Shown here one piece after another: positions 9,353-17,739 of a stretch of DNA of 64,000 nucleotides. The number at the start of each line of letters is the position of its first letter. Within the stretch, counting starts at the first letter, position 1. Below the pieces are notes generated by a model that saw nothing but the letters and a program-made list of their open reading frames with translations, was not told the DNA's origin and ran no database searches. The translations under genes were made by a program, and so were the position numbers. Origin of the DNA: Ardenticatenales bacterium (GTDB lineage: Bacteria > Chloroflexota > Anaerolineae > Ardenticatenales > Ardenticatenaceae); contig JACKAZ010000007.1 in NCBI GenBank assembly GCA_020634795.1, positions 186,001 through 250,000 of the forward strand, given 5' to 3'.

Positions 9353-10063
9353 GTTGGGCAGCGGGTTGATCACTGGAACCGCCTTGGGTACGTTGGAGCT
9401 ACAGGTACCCTAATTGCGCACTTACATTTGTCGGTTAGTCAAAAGTCTGGCAGTTCCTATTATTCGTACTGTTACAATAACGGACGTACGTGCCCCAACG
9501 GAGAAGGTCCCCGCTGGCCTCAAACTACGCGCCCCGACTACTTCTTCTGGGCCGGTGGCGTGATGCGGTTGGTGGACGGGGCTTGGTGGCAGAGCATGAA
9601 TGAGCAGGCGCCTCCACAGAAGTTTCAGCTACGCGCGGTTCACAGCAACAAGTGTGCTGATGTGTCAGAGGTCGCCTATCATAATGGGGCGAACATTCAT
9701 CAATGGGATTGTCTCAGTTCGGCACAAACCAATCAGCAGTGGCGCATTCGGCAAGTGGGTGATGGTCATCAGTTCCAGCTACGGGCTGTTCATAGCAACA
9801 AATGTCTGGATGTCTCGGGGCCCTCTTGGCACGACGGGGCAAACATCCATCAGTGGGATTGTCTGGGCGCTTCGCAGACCAATCAACTCTGGCGCTTTGT
9901 CCCGATCGGGGATCCGAACGAGTTTCAAATTCGAGCCGTGCACAGTGGAAAATGTATGGATGTATCCGGGCCTTCGTGGAACAATGGCGCGAATATCCAT
10001 CAGTGGGGCTGCTACCCGTATAACTACGACAACCGTCTCTGGCGATTCCAACTCGTACCCTGA
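9353..10063 (+). pseudogene. 3' part of an M23 peptidase / ricin-B lectin fusion, 5' end degraded
   Basis: The frame is open from 9353. It first reads VGQRVDHWNRLGYVGATG and then HLHLSV, which is the C-terminal end of an M23 (lysostaphin-type) peptidase including its HxH zinc motif. Three tandem ricin-type beta-trefoil repeats of about 45 residues follow. Each carries FQLRAVHSNKC-type openings, a NGANIHQW block and a QxW-like end (NQQWRI, NQLWRF, NRLWRF). The sequence before 9353 (ANFTRFLTF, another frame) looks like the preceding peptidase strand after a frameshift, so no intact start exists. The lectin part is well preserved. It probably bound carbohydrate on cell walls. Confidence 0.65.
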
Positions 10064-10170
10064 GACCACAAGGTAGCGCAAAATCCGCCTCGCTACGGCA
10101 CAGGGTCAGCCCATTGCGGGCGGCCCCATCGGCCTGTTGTGGTTTGCCTGATTAAGCATCGCACACATAC

Positions 10171-10201
10171 AGCGGCCCCAAGGATCATCCTTGGGGCCGC
10201 T
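10171..10201 (+). terminator. Strong hairpin, probable terminator
   Basis: A 14-base perfect stem, AGCGGCCCCAAGGA paired with TCCTTGGGGCCGCT, with a three-base loop lies between the converging lectin remnant and rlmB. The T tract is weak, so it may end transcription from either side or act as an mRNA end. The rest of 10064-10429 shows no gene. Confidence 0.55.
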
Positions 10202-10429
10202 CTGCCTTTCCCGTGCGTCATCCGCCGCTTTGTCGCTGTTCTCTCGCGCGGTAAGTACCACGCCGCCCGCCATGTGGCAGTGCAGCGCCGGGGCGGCGTA
10301 GCGGCGTTGGAGGGCGCGGCGATCAGCGTTGCTATGGCATGGTGCGTGGCGCTGCTTCGCCTATGAGACGGATGAGATAACGAAGCCTTTCGTTGACCGC
10401 TTCCGAGGTTGGGAAATAAGATCACTCCC

Positions 10430-11176
10430 TCACCCGCCGCCCTGCCGCTGCCGAAGGGCCTCGTACATGACGATGCCGCCCGCAACGCTCGCATTCAGCG
10501 ACGAGACGGCGCCCCGCATCGGCAGCTTCACAAGGAAGTCGCATTGCTCGGCCACCAGGCGGCTGAGGCCGCGCCCCTCCGCGCCCAGCACGATGGCCAG
10601 CGGGCCGCGCAGGTTGGCCTGGTCGTAGCGCTGCGCCCCCGTCATCTCCAACCCCGCGAACCAGATGCCATGCTCCGCCTTCAACTGCTGGATCGTGCGG
10701 GTCAGGTTGGTCTCTTGGGCGATCGGCAGATGGAAGGCCGCGCCCGCACTGCTTTTATAGACGGTCGCCGTCACGCCCGCTGCCCGATGTTGCGGGATGA
10801 TGATGCCATGCACCCCCGCCGCGTCCGCCGTGCGGATCAGCGCCCCAAAGTTGTGGACATCCTGAATACCATCGAGCAGCAGCAGGAAGGGCGGCTCGCC
10901 CTCGGCCCGCGCCAGAATCGTCTCGACCGAGCTGTAGCGGAAGGGGGGCAGCGCGGCCACCACCCCTTGGTGATTCGCATCCCGCCCCACGAGCTGCGTC
11001 AGCTTCCCCTTGCTCACCCGCTCGACCGCTGCGCCGCGCTGCGCGGCCGCCGCCAGAATCTCGGCCAGCGTACCGCTTTCCTTCTGACCCTCGGCCACCA
11101 GCAACTGCTGCACGCGCGCGCCCGCGTGCAGTGCCTCCAACACCGGGTGACGACCGTAAATGTAATCAAGGGCCAT
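10430..11176 (-). CDS. rlmB: 23S rRNA 2'-O-methyltransferase, RlmB/TrmH family
   Basis: A 248-residue SPOUT-class methyltransferase, expected to methylate the 2'-O of a guanosine in 23S rRNA domain V using S-adenosylmethionine. The N-terminal RNA-binding domain starts ALDYIYGRHPVLEAL. The SPOUT domain has motif 1 (LDGIQDVHNFGALIRTADA), motif 2 (IVLGAEGRGL) and motif 3 (LPMRGAVSSLNASVAGGI), which form the knotted cofactor site. The start at 11176 is chosen because the N-terminus then matches the family; the longer frame upstream reads through GGTGCATGG-type repeat sequence. Whether the target is G2251 cannot be decided from sequence alone. Confidence 0.9.
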   Translation of the reverse strand: MALDYIYGRHPVLEALHAGARVQQLLVAEGQKESGTLAEILAAAAQRGAAVERVSKGKLTQLVGRDANHQGVVAALPPFRYSSVETILARAEGEPPFLLLLDGIQDVHNFGALIRTADAAGVHGIIIPQHRAAGVTATVYKSSAGAAFHLPIAQETNLTRTIQQLKAEHGIWFAGLEMTGAQRYDQANLRGPLAIVLGAEGRGLSRLVAEQCDFLVKLPMRGAVSSLNASVAGGIVMYEALRQRQGGG

Positions 11177-11290
11177 AGACTGGCCACCTTCGATAGAGGT
11201 CGAAAGCGTCGACCCCCGATGACCTTTTGGACCATGGTGCATAATGCATAGGATTTGCGAATCTACCCATGCACCATGCACCATGTACCA

Positions 11291-12727
11291 TTAAATCGTC
11301 CACGTCGTCCCCTCCGCGCCATCCTCCAGCGTGACGCCCAGCTCGGCAAGGCGGTCGCGCAGTTGGTCCGCGAGCGCCCATTGTTTGTCGGCGCGGAGCT
11401 GGCCGCGCAGCGCAACGAGCAGATCAATGAAGGGCGCGGCCTCGGCGCTGTCGCTGCCTTGGGTGGCGGGGCGATCCAGCGCAAAGCCAAGAACGGCGAG
11501 CAAGCTTTGCAGCGTGGTTTGGGCCGCGTCGAATTCCGTGCCCCCCACGCCGCGATCCCGCGCCCCGTTCAGCGCCCGTGCCAGCTCGTGCAGCGCCGCC
11601 AGCGCCACCGGCGTGTTGAAGTCGTCGTCCATCGCGCTGTGGAAGCGCTCGTCGACCGAGGCCGCCAGCTCAAGCAGCGCCTCGTCCGCCTCGGACGCAT
11701 CCGCCTTCGCGGGCCTCAACGCCAGCAAAAAGCGCTCCACGCCCTTGCGCGCATCGTCGATCACCTTCTCGCTGAAGGTGGTGGGGCGGCGGTAGAGGGT
11801 CGAAAGCACGAAGAGGCGCAGCACATCCCCCGAATAGCGGGCCAAGAAGCTGTCGACCGCGAAATAGTTGCCCAGACTCTTCGACATCTTCTCGATCTCG
11901 CCTTGGTCGTTGCTGACCTGCACCATACCGTTGTGCATCCAGTAGCGGACAAAGGGCGTTTGACCGCTGAAACTCTCGCTCTGCGCGATCTCGTTTTCGT
12001 GGTGGGGGAAGATCAAGTCGCTACCGCCGCCGTGGATGTCGATCTGCGGGCCGAGGTATTTCATGCTCATCGCCGAGCATTCGATGTGCCAGCCCGGTCG
12101 GCCCATGCCCCACGGCGATTCCCACTGCGGTTCGCCCGGTTTGGCCGCTTTCCAGAGCGCAAAATCCATCGGATGCTGCTTACGGGCCTGCTCGTCGCTG
12201 CTCACCCGTTCCCCGCCGCCCGCTTGCTGATCTTCCACGCGGCGGCGCGACAGCTTGCCGTAATCCTCGTCGGCCAGCACGCGGAAATAGACATCGCCCG
12301 CTGATTCGTAGGCGATCTCCTCGTCGATCAGCCGCTCCACCATGCCGATGATCTCGTCGATCTCCTGGCTGGCATGGGGGTAGACCGTCGCAGGCATCAC
12401 GTTGAGCGCGTCCATCTCCGCCAAATAGCCGTCGATGTAGCGCTGCGTGATGCTTTGCCACGGAACCCCTTCGCGGTGGGCGCGATCGATGATCTTGTCG
12501 TCCACATCCGTGAAATTCAACACATGGGTCACCCCATAGCCGCGATGCCCCAGATAGCGACGCACCATATCAAAGACGAGCGCGCTCATCGCGTGACCGA
12601 TGTGGCTACTGTCATAGACCGTCACCCCACAGACATAGAGCCGCACGTTGTCGGGGTCGATCGGCTCGAACGGTTCTTTGGTGCGGGTGAGGGTGTTGTA
12701 GATGTGTAGGTTGTTCGGGGTGTTCAT
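11291..12727 (-). CDS. cysS: Cysteine-tRNA ligase
   Basis: A class I aminoacyl-tRNA synthetase of 478 residues that charges tRNA-Cys. The N-terminal catalytic domain has the zinc cysteine in LYVCGVTVYD, the HIGH box (SHIGHAMSAL), the second zinc site in HIECSAMS and HHENEIAQSE, and the KMSKS loop (IEKMSKSLGN). DALR and anticodon-binding regions follow. The length matches the family. The start codon lies just downstream of a CTCATTAAA array. The gene is followed on the same strand, 114 bases on, by rlmB, a neighbour arrangement (cysS-rlmB) frequent in bacteria. Confidence 0.96.
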   Translation of the reverse strand: MNTPNNLHIYNTLTRTKEPFEPIDPDNVRLYVCGVTVYDSSHIGHAMSALVFDMVRRYLGHRGYGVTHVLNFTDVDDKIIDRAHREGVPWQSITQRYIDGYLAEMDALNVMPATVYPHASQEIDEIIGMVERLIDEEIAYESAGDVYFRVLADEDYGKLSRRRVEDQQAGGGERVSSDEQARKQHPMDFALWKAAKPGEPQWESPWGMGRPGWHIECSAMSMKYLGPQIDIHGGGSDLIFPHHENEIAQSESFSGQTPFVRYWMHNGMVQVSNDQGEIEKMSKSLGNYFAVDSFLARYSGDVLRLFVLSTLYRRPTTFSEKVIDDARKGVERFLLALRPAKADASEADEALLELAASVDERFHSAMDDDFNTPVALAALHELARALNGARDRGVGGTEFDAAQTTLQSLLAVLGFALDRPATQGSDSAEAAPFIDLLVALRGQLRADKQWALADQLRDRLAELGVTLEDGAEGTTWTI

Positions 12728-12747
12728 AAACGGGGCGTTTCGTGTGT

Positions 12748-12828
12748 GAGTTTTGTGAGTTTAATGAGTTTAATGAGTTTAATGAGTTTAATGAGTTTAA
12801 TGAGTTTAATGAGTTTGATGAGTTCGGC
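12748..12828 (-). repeat. CTCATTAAA array upstream of cysS
   Basis: Eight to nine head-to-tail nonamers of the CTCATTAAA type, read on the cysS coding strand, end about 20 bases before the start codon. The unit contains no G on this strand. Confidence 0.8.
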
Positions 12829-12833
12829 TTCTC

Positions 12834-13001
12834 ATACCAAATCGGAAGGTTGATTGTGCAACGTAGATCAATGGTAACAGCAGAGAAGGGGCCTGCGCAG
12901 GCAGGCCCATTGGCCGACAGGCCCTCCAGCGGGGATTTTAATCCCCGCCCCACGGTTACAACGTCAATTCCACATCCACAATTGTCTATGAGAATTGGTA
13001 T
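12834..13001 (-). repeat. 168-bp MITE-like repeat, copy 2
   Basis: Inverted relative to copy 1 (3977-4144), with the same length and boundaries (ATACC...GGTAT) and only scattered substitutions. Its right end overlaps the last base of the stop codon of the S23-type gene at 13001, so insertion occurred exactly at, or created, that stop. Confidence 0.75.
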
Positions 13002-13372
13002 CAGTCGATTGTTGATCCGAGATAGCGAATAAATCCAGCCAAAGCACGCGATATGTCTTCGGCTTGTCGGTAAATGTTACGGAAGTCATCGTCAGTGATA
13101 TAAGTCTGATCTTTGGCTACATAAAGAGCGGATTGAACCTCGGCAACAGAACCGTGAGCCACGTAGAGAAATTGCCTAAACTCGCGGTTGCTTTGTCGAG
13201 CAAAACCTTCAGCTATGTTCAACATGATTGAGAGTCCTGCTCTGCGTATCTGGTCTCGTAATGACCAATCTTTAGAGAATGAACCTTTACCGGTCACAGC
13301 ATATATCTCCTTGCACAAATACCGTGCAAGTTGCCAAGCTTTTATATCTTCGAATCTCTCAATTTTTGGCAC
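13001..13372 (-). CDS. Four-helix bundle protein of the S23 family
   Basis: A 123-residue protein of the S23/four-helix bundle family, first known from intervening sequences of 23S rRNA genes but also widely free-standing. The family hallmarks are visible: FEDIKAWQLAR at the start, DQIRRAGLSIMLNIAEGFAR and FLYVAHGSVAEVQSAL. A GTG start at 13372 is supported by AAGGAGG five bases upstream. Function is unknown; the protein forms pentameric bundles in known structures. The stop codon overlaps the end of a MITE-like repeat, so the original C-terminus may have been slightly different. Confidence 0.88.
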   Translation of the reverse strand: MPKIERFEDIKAWQLARYLCKEIYAVTGKGSFSKDWSLRDQIRRAGLSIMLNIAEGFARQSNREFRQFLYVAHGSVAEVQSALYVAKDQTYITDDDFRNIYRQAEDISRALAGFIRYLGSTID

Positions 13373-13461
13373 AATACCTCCTTAAAAAAGTCGTTAACTC
13401 ACAAAACTCATTAAACTCAAGCACTCATTAAACTCATTAAACTCATTAAACTCATTAAGCT

Positions 13462-14106
13462 TCACCCTCCCTCCTCATCCGCCGCCACCTGCCCAATCCC
13501 AAAATACTCCTGATAATCGAGTATTGACGCTTCGACGATCCGGTGGGCTGTCTCCGCGCCATAGACGGCTTCGACGGTGACGGGCGAGGGGTGGCCAGGG
13601 CGGATCTTGTAGGTGGCGAAGTAGTGGCGCAGCCGTTCGATGATGCGCTCTGGAATTTCGTTGATATCTTCCACATCGCCCCACACCGCGTCCTGCGCCA
13701 AGACCGCGATGATCTTGTCGTCGGCACTGCCGCTGTCCAATGTGCGGAAGCCGCCGATGACGTGGACGTCGAGCAGCACTTCGGCGCGGGCGATCATCCG
13801 CTCGCTCAAGACGCAGATGTCGAGTGGGTCGCCGTCGCCCTCGGCGGTGTTGGGCGAGAAAGTGGCGACGCGGGTGCCGCAGTAGGTGCGTGGGACGAAG
13901 CCGTAGAGCATCGGCGGTAGCGACGAGGTGCGGTTGGGCCGGTCGACGCGCAGGTAGCCGCTCGGCTTGTCGATCTCATATTTCACGCTGTCGAACGGGG
14001 TGATCTCGATGAAGGCGGTCAGTTCGCGGGGCGGATTCTTTCCCGCGCTCAGGCCGTGCCACGGATGCCGTCGCCATTTGTCGAATTGATGCGGGTTGGT
14101 GGACAT
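13462..14106 (-). CDS. ppa: Inorganic pyrophosphatase (type I)
   Basis: A 214-residue soluble family I pyrophosphatase hydrolysing diphosphate to phosphate. It has the signature GDGDPLDICV with its metal-binding aspartates, YGFVPRTYCG, the active-site KYEIDKPSGYL and a second acidic cluster (SADDKIIAV). An AGGAGAAG site lies ahead of the ATG at 14106. The length is slightly above that of small bacterial enzymes because of extra N-terminal residues (FDKWRRHPWHGL), as in several longer bacterial variants. It is flanked by a CTCATTAAA array at its 3' side. Confidence 0.93.
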   Translation of the reverse strand: MSTNPHQFDKWRRHPWHGLSAGKNPPRELTAFIEITPFDSVKYEIDKPSGYLRVDRPNRTSSLPPMLYGFVPRTYCGTRVATFSPNTAEGDGDPLDICVLSERMIARAEVLLDVHVIGGFRTLDSGSADDKIIAVLAQDAVWGDVEDINEIPERIIERLRHYFATYKIRPGHPSPVTVEAVYGAETAHRIVEASILDYQEYFGIGQVAADEEGG

Positions 14107-14224
14107 GAGGGGTCGCTTCTCCTAGTTTGTGGTGGGTGATTGGCGTGATGGGTTGAGAATGGAGAATGGATTGGCGTTAGGCAGAGCAGGTTCGCTTCGT
14201 AAGAGAGTGAGATTTCTCCTCTCA

Positions 14225-14383
14225 ATACCCAATCGGAGAGGTGAGTGTGCAACGTAGGTCAGCGACAATGACAGCGCTACGGCTGCGCAGGCAGGCCCAT
14301 TGGCCCCAGCGGGGATTTCCAACCCCCTGCACTACGACCCCGTTGCCAATCCGTCTTGCACAATTGTCTCCCCAAATTGGTAC
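14225..14383 (-). repeat. MITE-like repeat, diverged copy 3
   Basis: About 159 bases with ends ATACCCAATCGG and CCAAATTGGTAC and the shared internal blocks TGTGCAACGTAGGTCA, GCGCAGGCAGGCCCATTGGCC and AGCGGGGATTT. It is clearly related to copies 1 and 2 but older. It occupies most of the ppa upstream region. Confidence 0.65.
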
Positions 14384-14504
14384 GAGAATAAAAAGATTCC
14401 TTGCAGACATGAAAGCCGCGCCGTGTGCCACCCTCCCATTCTCCATTCTCTATATTCGTTACCGTCGCAGAAAGAGATGCTGGCGGGACGGTGATCGCTC
14501 GTAC

Positions 14505-15866
14505 TCAACCCACGACCGCCACCGGCACCGCGCTACCGCCGCCCGCCGTCACGTTGAGCAGGCCGCTGCTGCCCAGCCGCGCGCCCGCCCCCTCGATGCC
14601 GTGGCCCGCGAAGAGGTAGGGGTCGATGTCGGCGAAACGAGGTTCGAATCGTAAGCTGCCCTCGTGCATGAACGGAAAGCTTTCGGTGCGAACATGGATG
14701 CGACGCTGCACGATGTAGGGGCGCCCGCTGGCGAGCGCCTCGTGCAGGCTGTCGTGCCAGGTCGTAGCATCACATTCCCAACCCAGCAAGACACCTTTGC
14801 CACCATATTCGCTGTTGGGTTTTAGCACCAGTTCTTGCTGATGGTCGATCAGCCACGGCAGCAGGTCGATCCGCTCGCCCTTGAAAGTAGTTTCGCCCTC
14901 GCGCAGCAGCCGCGACCACGGCAGATGATCGTGGATCGCCCGCTGCTGATCGGCGGTGAAACGGGGCGAATCGGCCCATTCCGAGAGCATCGCAAAGAGC
15001 GATTTTTGGAAGAGCAGTTGGGCGCGGTAGGAGTTGACGACACAGGCCGCCCGCTGGCGCATCGCCTCGGTCAGCACGTTCTCCAGCCCCAACTGCGCCA
15101 GCAGTTCGCCGACCAGCACCCGTTTGTAGACGATATCGATCGCCTGGCCGCTGAGCGCATCCCACAAACGGCCGTTGCGCAGCGACAGCGCCCCGGGGTG
15201 GCTGATGACCGTGGGATAGGCCGCCCGCTCGAAGCGCGTTTGGGCGATGAGGAACTCGTTGGCCGTGCCCTGTCCCTCCCAGTCAACGATGGCGATGGTT
15301 GGCCGTTCCGCTTGGCCGCCCCACAGGCGGTAATGCTGTAACAGCGTCGTCAGGATGCGGTCGGCCACCTTGGGCATCTGGATCGGATACGCTTGCTGAA
15401 AGCGGCGCATCGTTGGCAACTGCTCGAACAGTTCGGCCAGCTCGTGGCCGAAGAGCAGACCGCCCGGACTGTCGGCGTTGTACTCCACGAACTGGATCTG
15501 CCCCTCGGTGGTGAAGAAGCCGTCCAACCGTCCGATCCCGTCCGGCGAGTCGTAGCCCGGCTCAACGTGGAGCGCTGCCTCTGCCACGGCGGGCAGCCCG
15601 GCTTGGCGGCGCAATTCGTCATCGCTCATCAGCCAGCGGTAAAGCGTTGTCAGCGCGCCGAAAAGCAGGGTGGAGGCACGCTGCACGGCGTCGTAATCGC
15701 GCCGTGTGACGAGCAAAGGCCGGAGCACGGTGCAGATCGGGCGGCTGCCAAAGGTGAGGTGGCGGTCCGCCATGCCCGCTTGCATCTGCGCCCACTCCGC
15801 TGGGGCGTCTCCCTCGGACAGTAACGCATGGTAACGCGCGATCAGCGCCAACCGCTCGTCGCTCAT
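14505..15866 (-). CDS. Circularly permuted ATP-grasp ligase
   Basis: A 453-residue protein resembling glutathionylspermidine-synthase-like, circularly permuted ATP-grasp enzymes. Visible blocks are QFVEYNADSPGGLLFGHEL (acceptor-site region), a KRVLVGELL segment, LVLKPNSEYGGKGVLLG (phosphate-binding loop of the permuted grasp), YIVQRRIHV, and a C-terminal RLGSSGLLNVTAGGG. Members join a carboxylate to an amine at the cost of ATP. The start at 15866 overlaps the upstream gene's stop codon (ATGA), so the two are translationally coupled. The substrate is unknown. The partner next door is a second ATP-grasp enzyme, which suggests two sequential ligations in one pathway. Confidence 0.75.
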   Translation of the reverse strand: MSDERLALIARYHALLSEGDAPAEWAQMQAGMADRHLTFGSRPICTVLRPLLVTRRDYDAVQRASTLLFGALTTLYRWLMSDDELRRQAGLPAVAEAALHVEPGYDSPDGIGRLDGFFTTEGQIQFVEYNADSPGGLLFGHELAELFEQLPTMRRFQQAYPIQMPKVADRILTTLLQHYRLWGGQAERPTIAIVDWEGQGTANEFLIAQTRFERAAYPTVISHPGALSLRNGRLWDALSGQAIDIVYKRVLVGELLAQLGLENVLTEAMRQRAACVVNSYRAQLLFQKSLFAMLSEWADSPRFTADQQRAIHDHLPWSRLLREGETTFKGERIDLLPWLIDHQQELVLKPNSEYGGKGVLLGWECDATTWHDSLHEALASGRPYIVQRRIHVRTESFPFMHEGSLRFEPRFADIDPYLFAGHGIEGAGARLGSSGLLNVTAGGGSAVPVAVVG

Positions 15867-16792
15867 TGGGGATCGAAGAAGGCGGGCCAAGTGGTTGGCG
15901 CGGCGGGATGAGATTCCACCGCCAACCGAATGCAGAGCGTTGCCATCTTCTCGACCACCCACGAGAAATAGTGATCGCCGAGGCTACTCACATCGAAATC
16001 GGGTGCGGAATTCATAAAATCGATCGCGATCGGCACGCCATCCCGCACCGCGAATTCGACGGTGTTCATGTCGTAGCCCAGCCCGCGGCAGAGCCGTTGA
16101 GCATGGTCGATGATCGTCGCCTTCAGTGCGGGGTCGAGCGGCGGCTGACTCTCTTCGTACCGCTCGAAATGGGGTTTGCGCGGATCCCACAGCACCGGCA
16201 GCACATCCTCTTGTCCGATCACCAAACAGCGGACGTATTGATCCCACTCGATATATTCCTGCAGAATCATCGTTTTGGTGCCGATCTGGTTGTACCGCTC
16301 CCACAGTTCGGTTTTACTGTGGATGATATGGACATCCTTCCAGCCGCCGCCCCAATGGGCTTTCAGCACGACCGGCAGGCCGGTGTAATCCAGGAAGGCC
16401 TCCCAGTCGATGGGGTACTGGAGGTTACGCAGCGATTCTTCCACCACCCCCTCAATGTAATCCTTGTTCGGCAACAGAATCGTCTTGGGCATCGCCACGC
16501 CCAGCTTTGCCCCCAACGCGGTGCCAAAGAACTTGTCGTCCACGATTCGCCAGAAGGGGTTGTTGATGACAGTGACGCCCTGCAGCACGGCGTTCTTCAG
16601 ATAGCTTTGGTAAAAGGGCACCTCGTGGGAGATACGATCCACCAGCACATCATAATGGACCGACGCGTTCATCGGCAGGCCACCGAGCTTGACCATCTGG
16701 GCCTCCACCGGCATTTCGCGCAACGTGATCTCCGCGATGAGCGCTTCGGGGAAGCTATGTTCTTTGCCAACCAGCAGTCCCACTCGTTTCAT
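15863..16792 (-). CDS. RimK-like ATP-grasp ligase, partner of the downstream ligase
   Basis: A 309-residue protein beginning MKRVGLLVGKEHSFPEAL. The N-terminal Rossmann-like part is followed by an ATP-grasp fold: LPVVLKAHWGGGWKDVHII (ATP-binding Lys and flexible loop), MILQEYIEWDQYVRCLVIG, and the metal-binding end VPIAIDFMNSAPDFD. The frame upstream of 16792 is not homologous; the ATG is preceded by CGGAGGCGGTC. It lies first in a two-gene unit with the permuted ATP-grasp protein (ATGA overlap). Likely activity is carboxylate-amine ligation of a small peptide-like product. No protein substrate, peptidase or radical enzyme is nearby to define the product. Confidence 0.75.
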   Translation of the reverse strand: MKRVGLLVGKEHSFPEALIAEITLREMPVEAQMVKLGGLPMNASVHYDVLVDRISHEVPFYQSYLKNAVLQGVTVINNPFWRIVDDKFFGTALGAKLGVAMPKTILLPNKDYIEGVVEESLRNLQYPIDWEAFLDYTGLPVVLKAHWGGGWKDVHIIHSKTELWERYNQIGTKTMILQEYIEWDQYVRCLVIGQEDVLPVLWDPRKPHFERYEESQPPLDPALKATIIDHAQRLCRGLGYDMNTVEFAVRDGVPIAIDFMNSAPDFDVSSLGDHYFSWVVEKMATLCIRLAVESHPAAPTTWPAFFDPQ

Positions 16793-16947
16793 GACCGCCT
16801 CCGTTGAGTACGTTAGAGTTAGTTTTGGGCTTGGGTTGCAAGGCTGTTGGGATTTGGCGATTGGGAAGGTCGACGTTGGCGTCACCGACTTCAGAAAAAG
16901 AGCCAGTGCCCACCGCCCACCCGCCGCAGCAACACTGCAGCGCGTCG

Positions 16948-17739
16948 TCACAACAGCGCGTCCAGCGCAACGGCCAAGCCATGGTCGCTCAGCGACGGGA
17001 CGACGCGGTCGGCCACCGCTTTGAGCGCGGGATCGGCGTTGCCCATCGCCACACCCACCTGCGCGGCCTGCACCATGCTCAGGTCGTTGAGGTTGTCGCC
17101 GATGGCCATGGTGCGTGCCATCGGAATTTCTAAGTCGGCGGCCAGGTGGCGCAGCGCGTTGCCCTTGCTGGCCTCGGAGTGGGTCAGTTCGACGAAGCGG
17201 GCGTGGCTCCGCACCACTTGGGCCAGCCCGCCCCACCGGGCCGTTGCCTCGTCCAGCAGCGCGGGAACCTCTTTTTCATCAACGATCAGCACAATCTTGG
17301 TCGGTGGGGCCGCCATGAAGTTGGAAAGCGGGCCGACGGACTCAATCGTCACATTGCGAGAAAGCATCCCGTAAAATTCGTTCTCTTCGCGAGGCTCGGC
17401 CACAAAGAGTCGGTCGTCGATATAGAGGTTGGCCGCGATGTCACGAGCTTCGGCCAGGGCGATCACCTCGTGCGCGATCGGCAGCGGCAACCTCCAATGG
17501 GCGAAGGTGCGCGCCTCGTTCCGCAGCAACGCCCCTTGGTAGCAGATCAGGGGCAGATCGATCTTCAGCGCCTCGGCGAAGGGGCGGGTCGCGCGGTACA
17601 TGCGCCCCGTGGCCAACGTCAGCGCATGGCCTTTACGCTGCACGGCGCGGATGGCCCGCTGCACGGGCGGCGCGATCTGCAAGGAATGGTCAAAGAGCGT
17701 TCCATCGAGATCGACCGCGACCAGCCAGCGCTCATTCAT
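16948..17739 (-). CDS. Cof-type HAD-family phosphatase
   Basis: A 263-residue HAD hydrolase with the Cof/type IIB cap. Motif I VDLDGTLFDH carries the nucleophile and acid/base aspartates. Motif II is LATGRMYR, motif III is the Lys in SKGNALRHL, and motif IV is IGDNLNDLSMV. Such enzymes dephosphorylate sugar phosphates, flavin or vitamin intermediates; the substrate cannot be told from sequence. Its ATG overlaps the stop of coaD by four bases, so it is translated with the coenzyme A biosynthesis gene. Confidence 0.88.
   Translation of the reverse strand: MNERWLVAVDLDGTLFDHSLQIAPPVQRAIRAVQRKGHALTLATGRMYRATRPFAEALKIDLPLICYQGALLRNEARTFAHWRLPLPIAHEVIALAEARDIAANLYIDDRLFVAEPREENEFYGMLSRNVTIESVGPLSNFMAAPPTKIVLIVDEKEVPALLDEATARWGGLAQVVRSHARFVELTHSEASKGNALRHLAADLEIPMARTMAIGDNLNDLSMVQAAQVGVAMGNADPALKAVADRVVPSLSDHGLAVALDALL

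Noticed and set aside
12748..12828. CRISPR array
   Set aside because: The units are 9 bases, head to tail, without spacers, and no cas genes are present.
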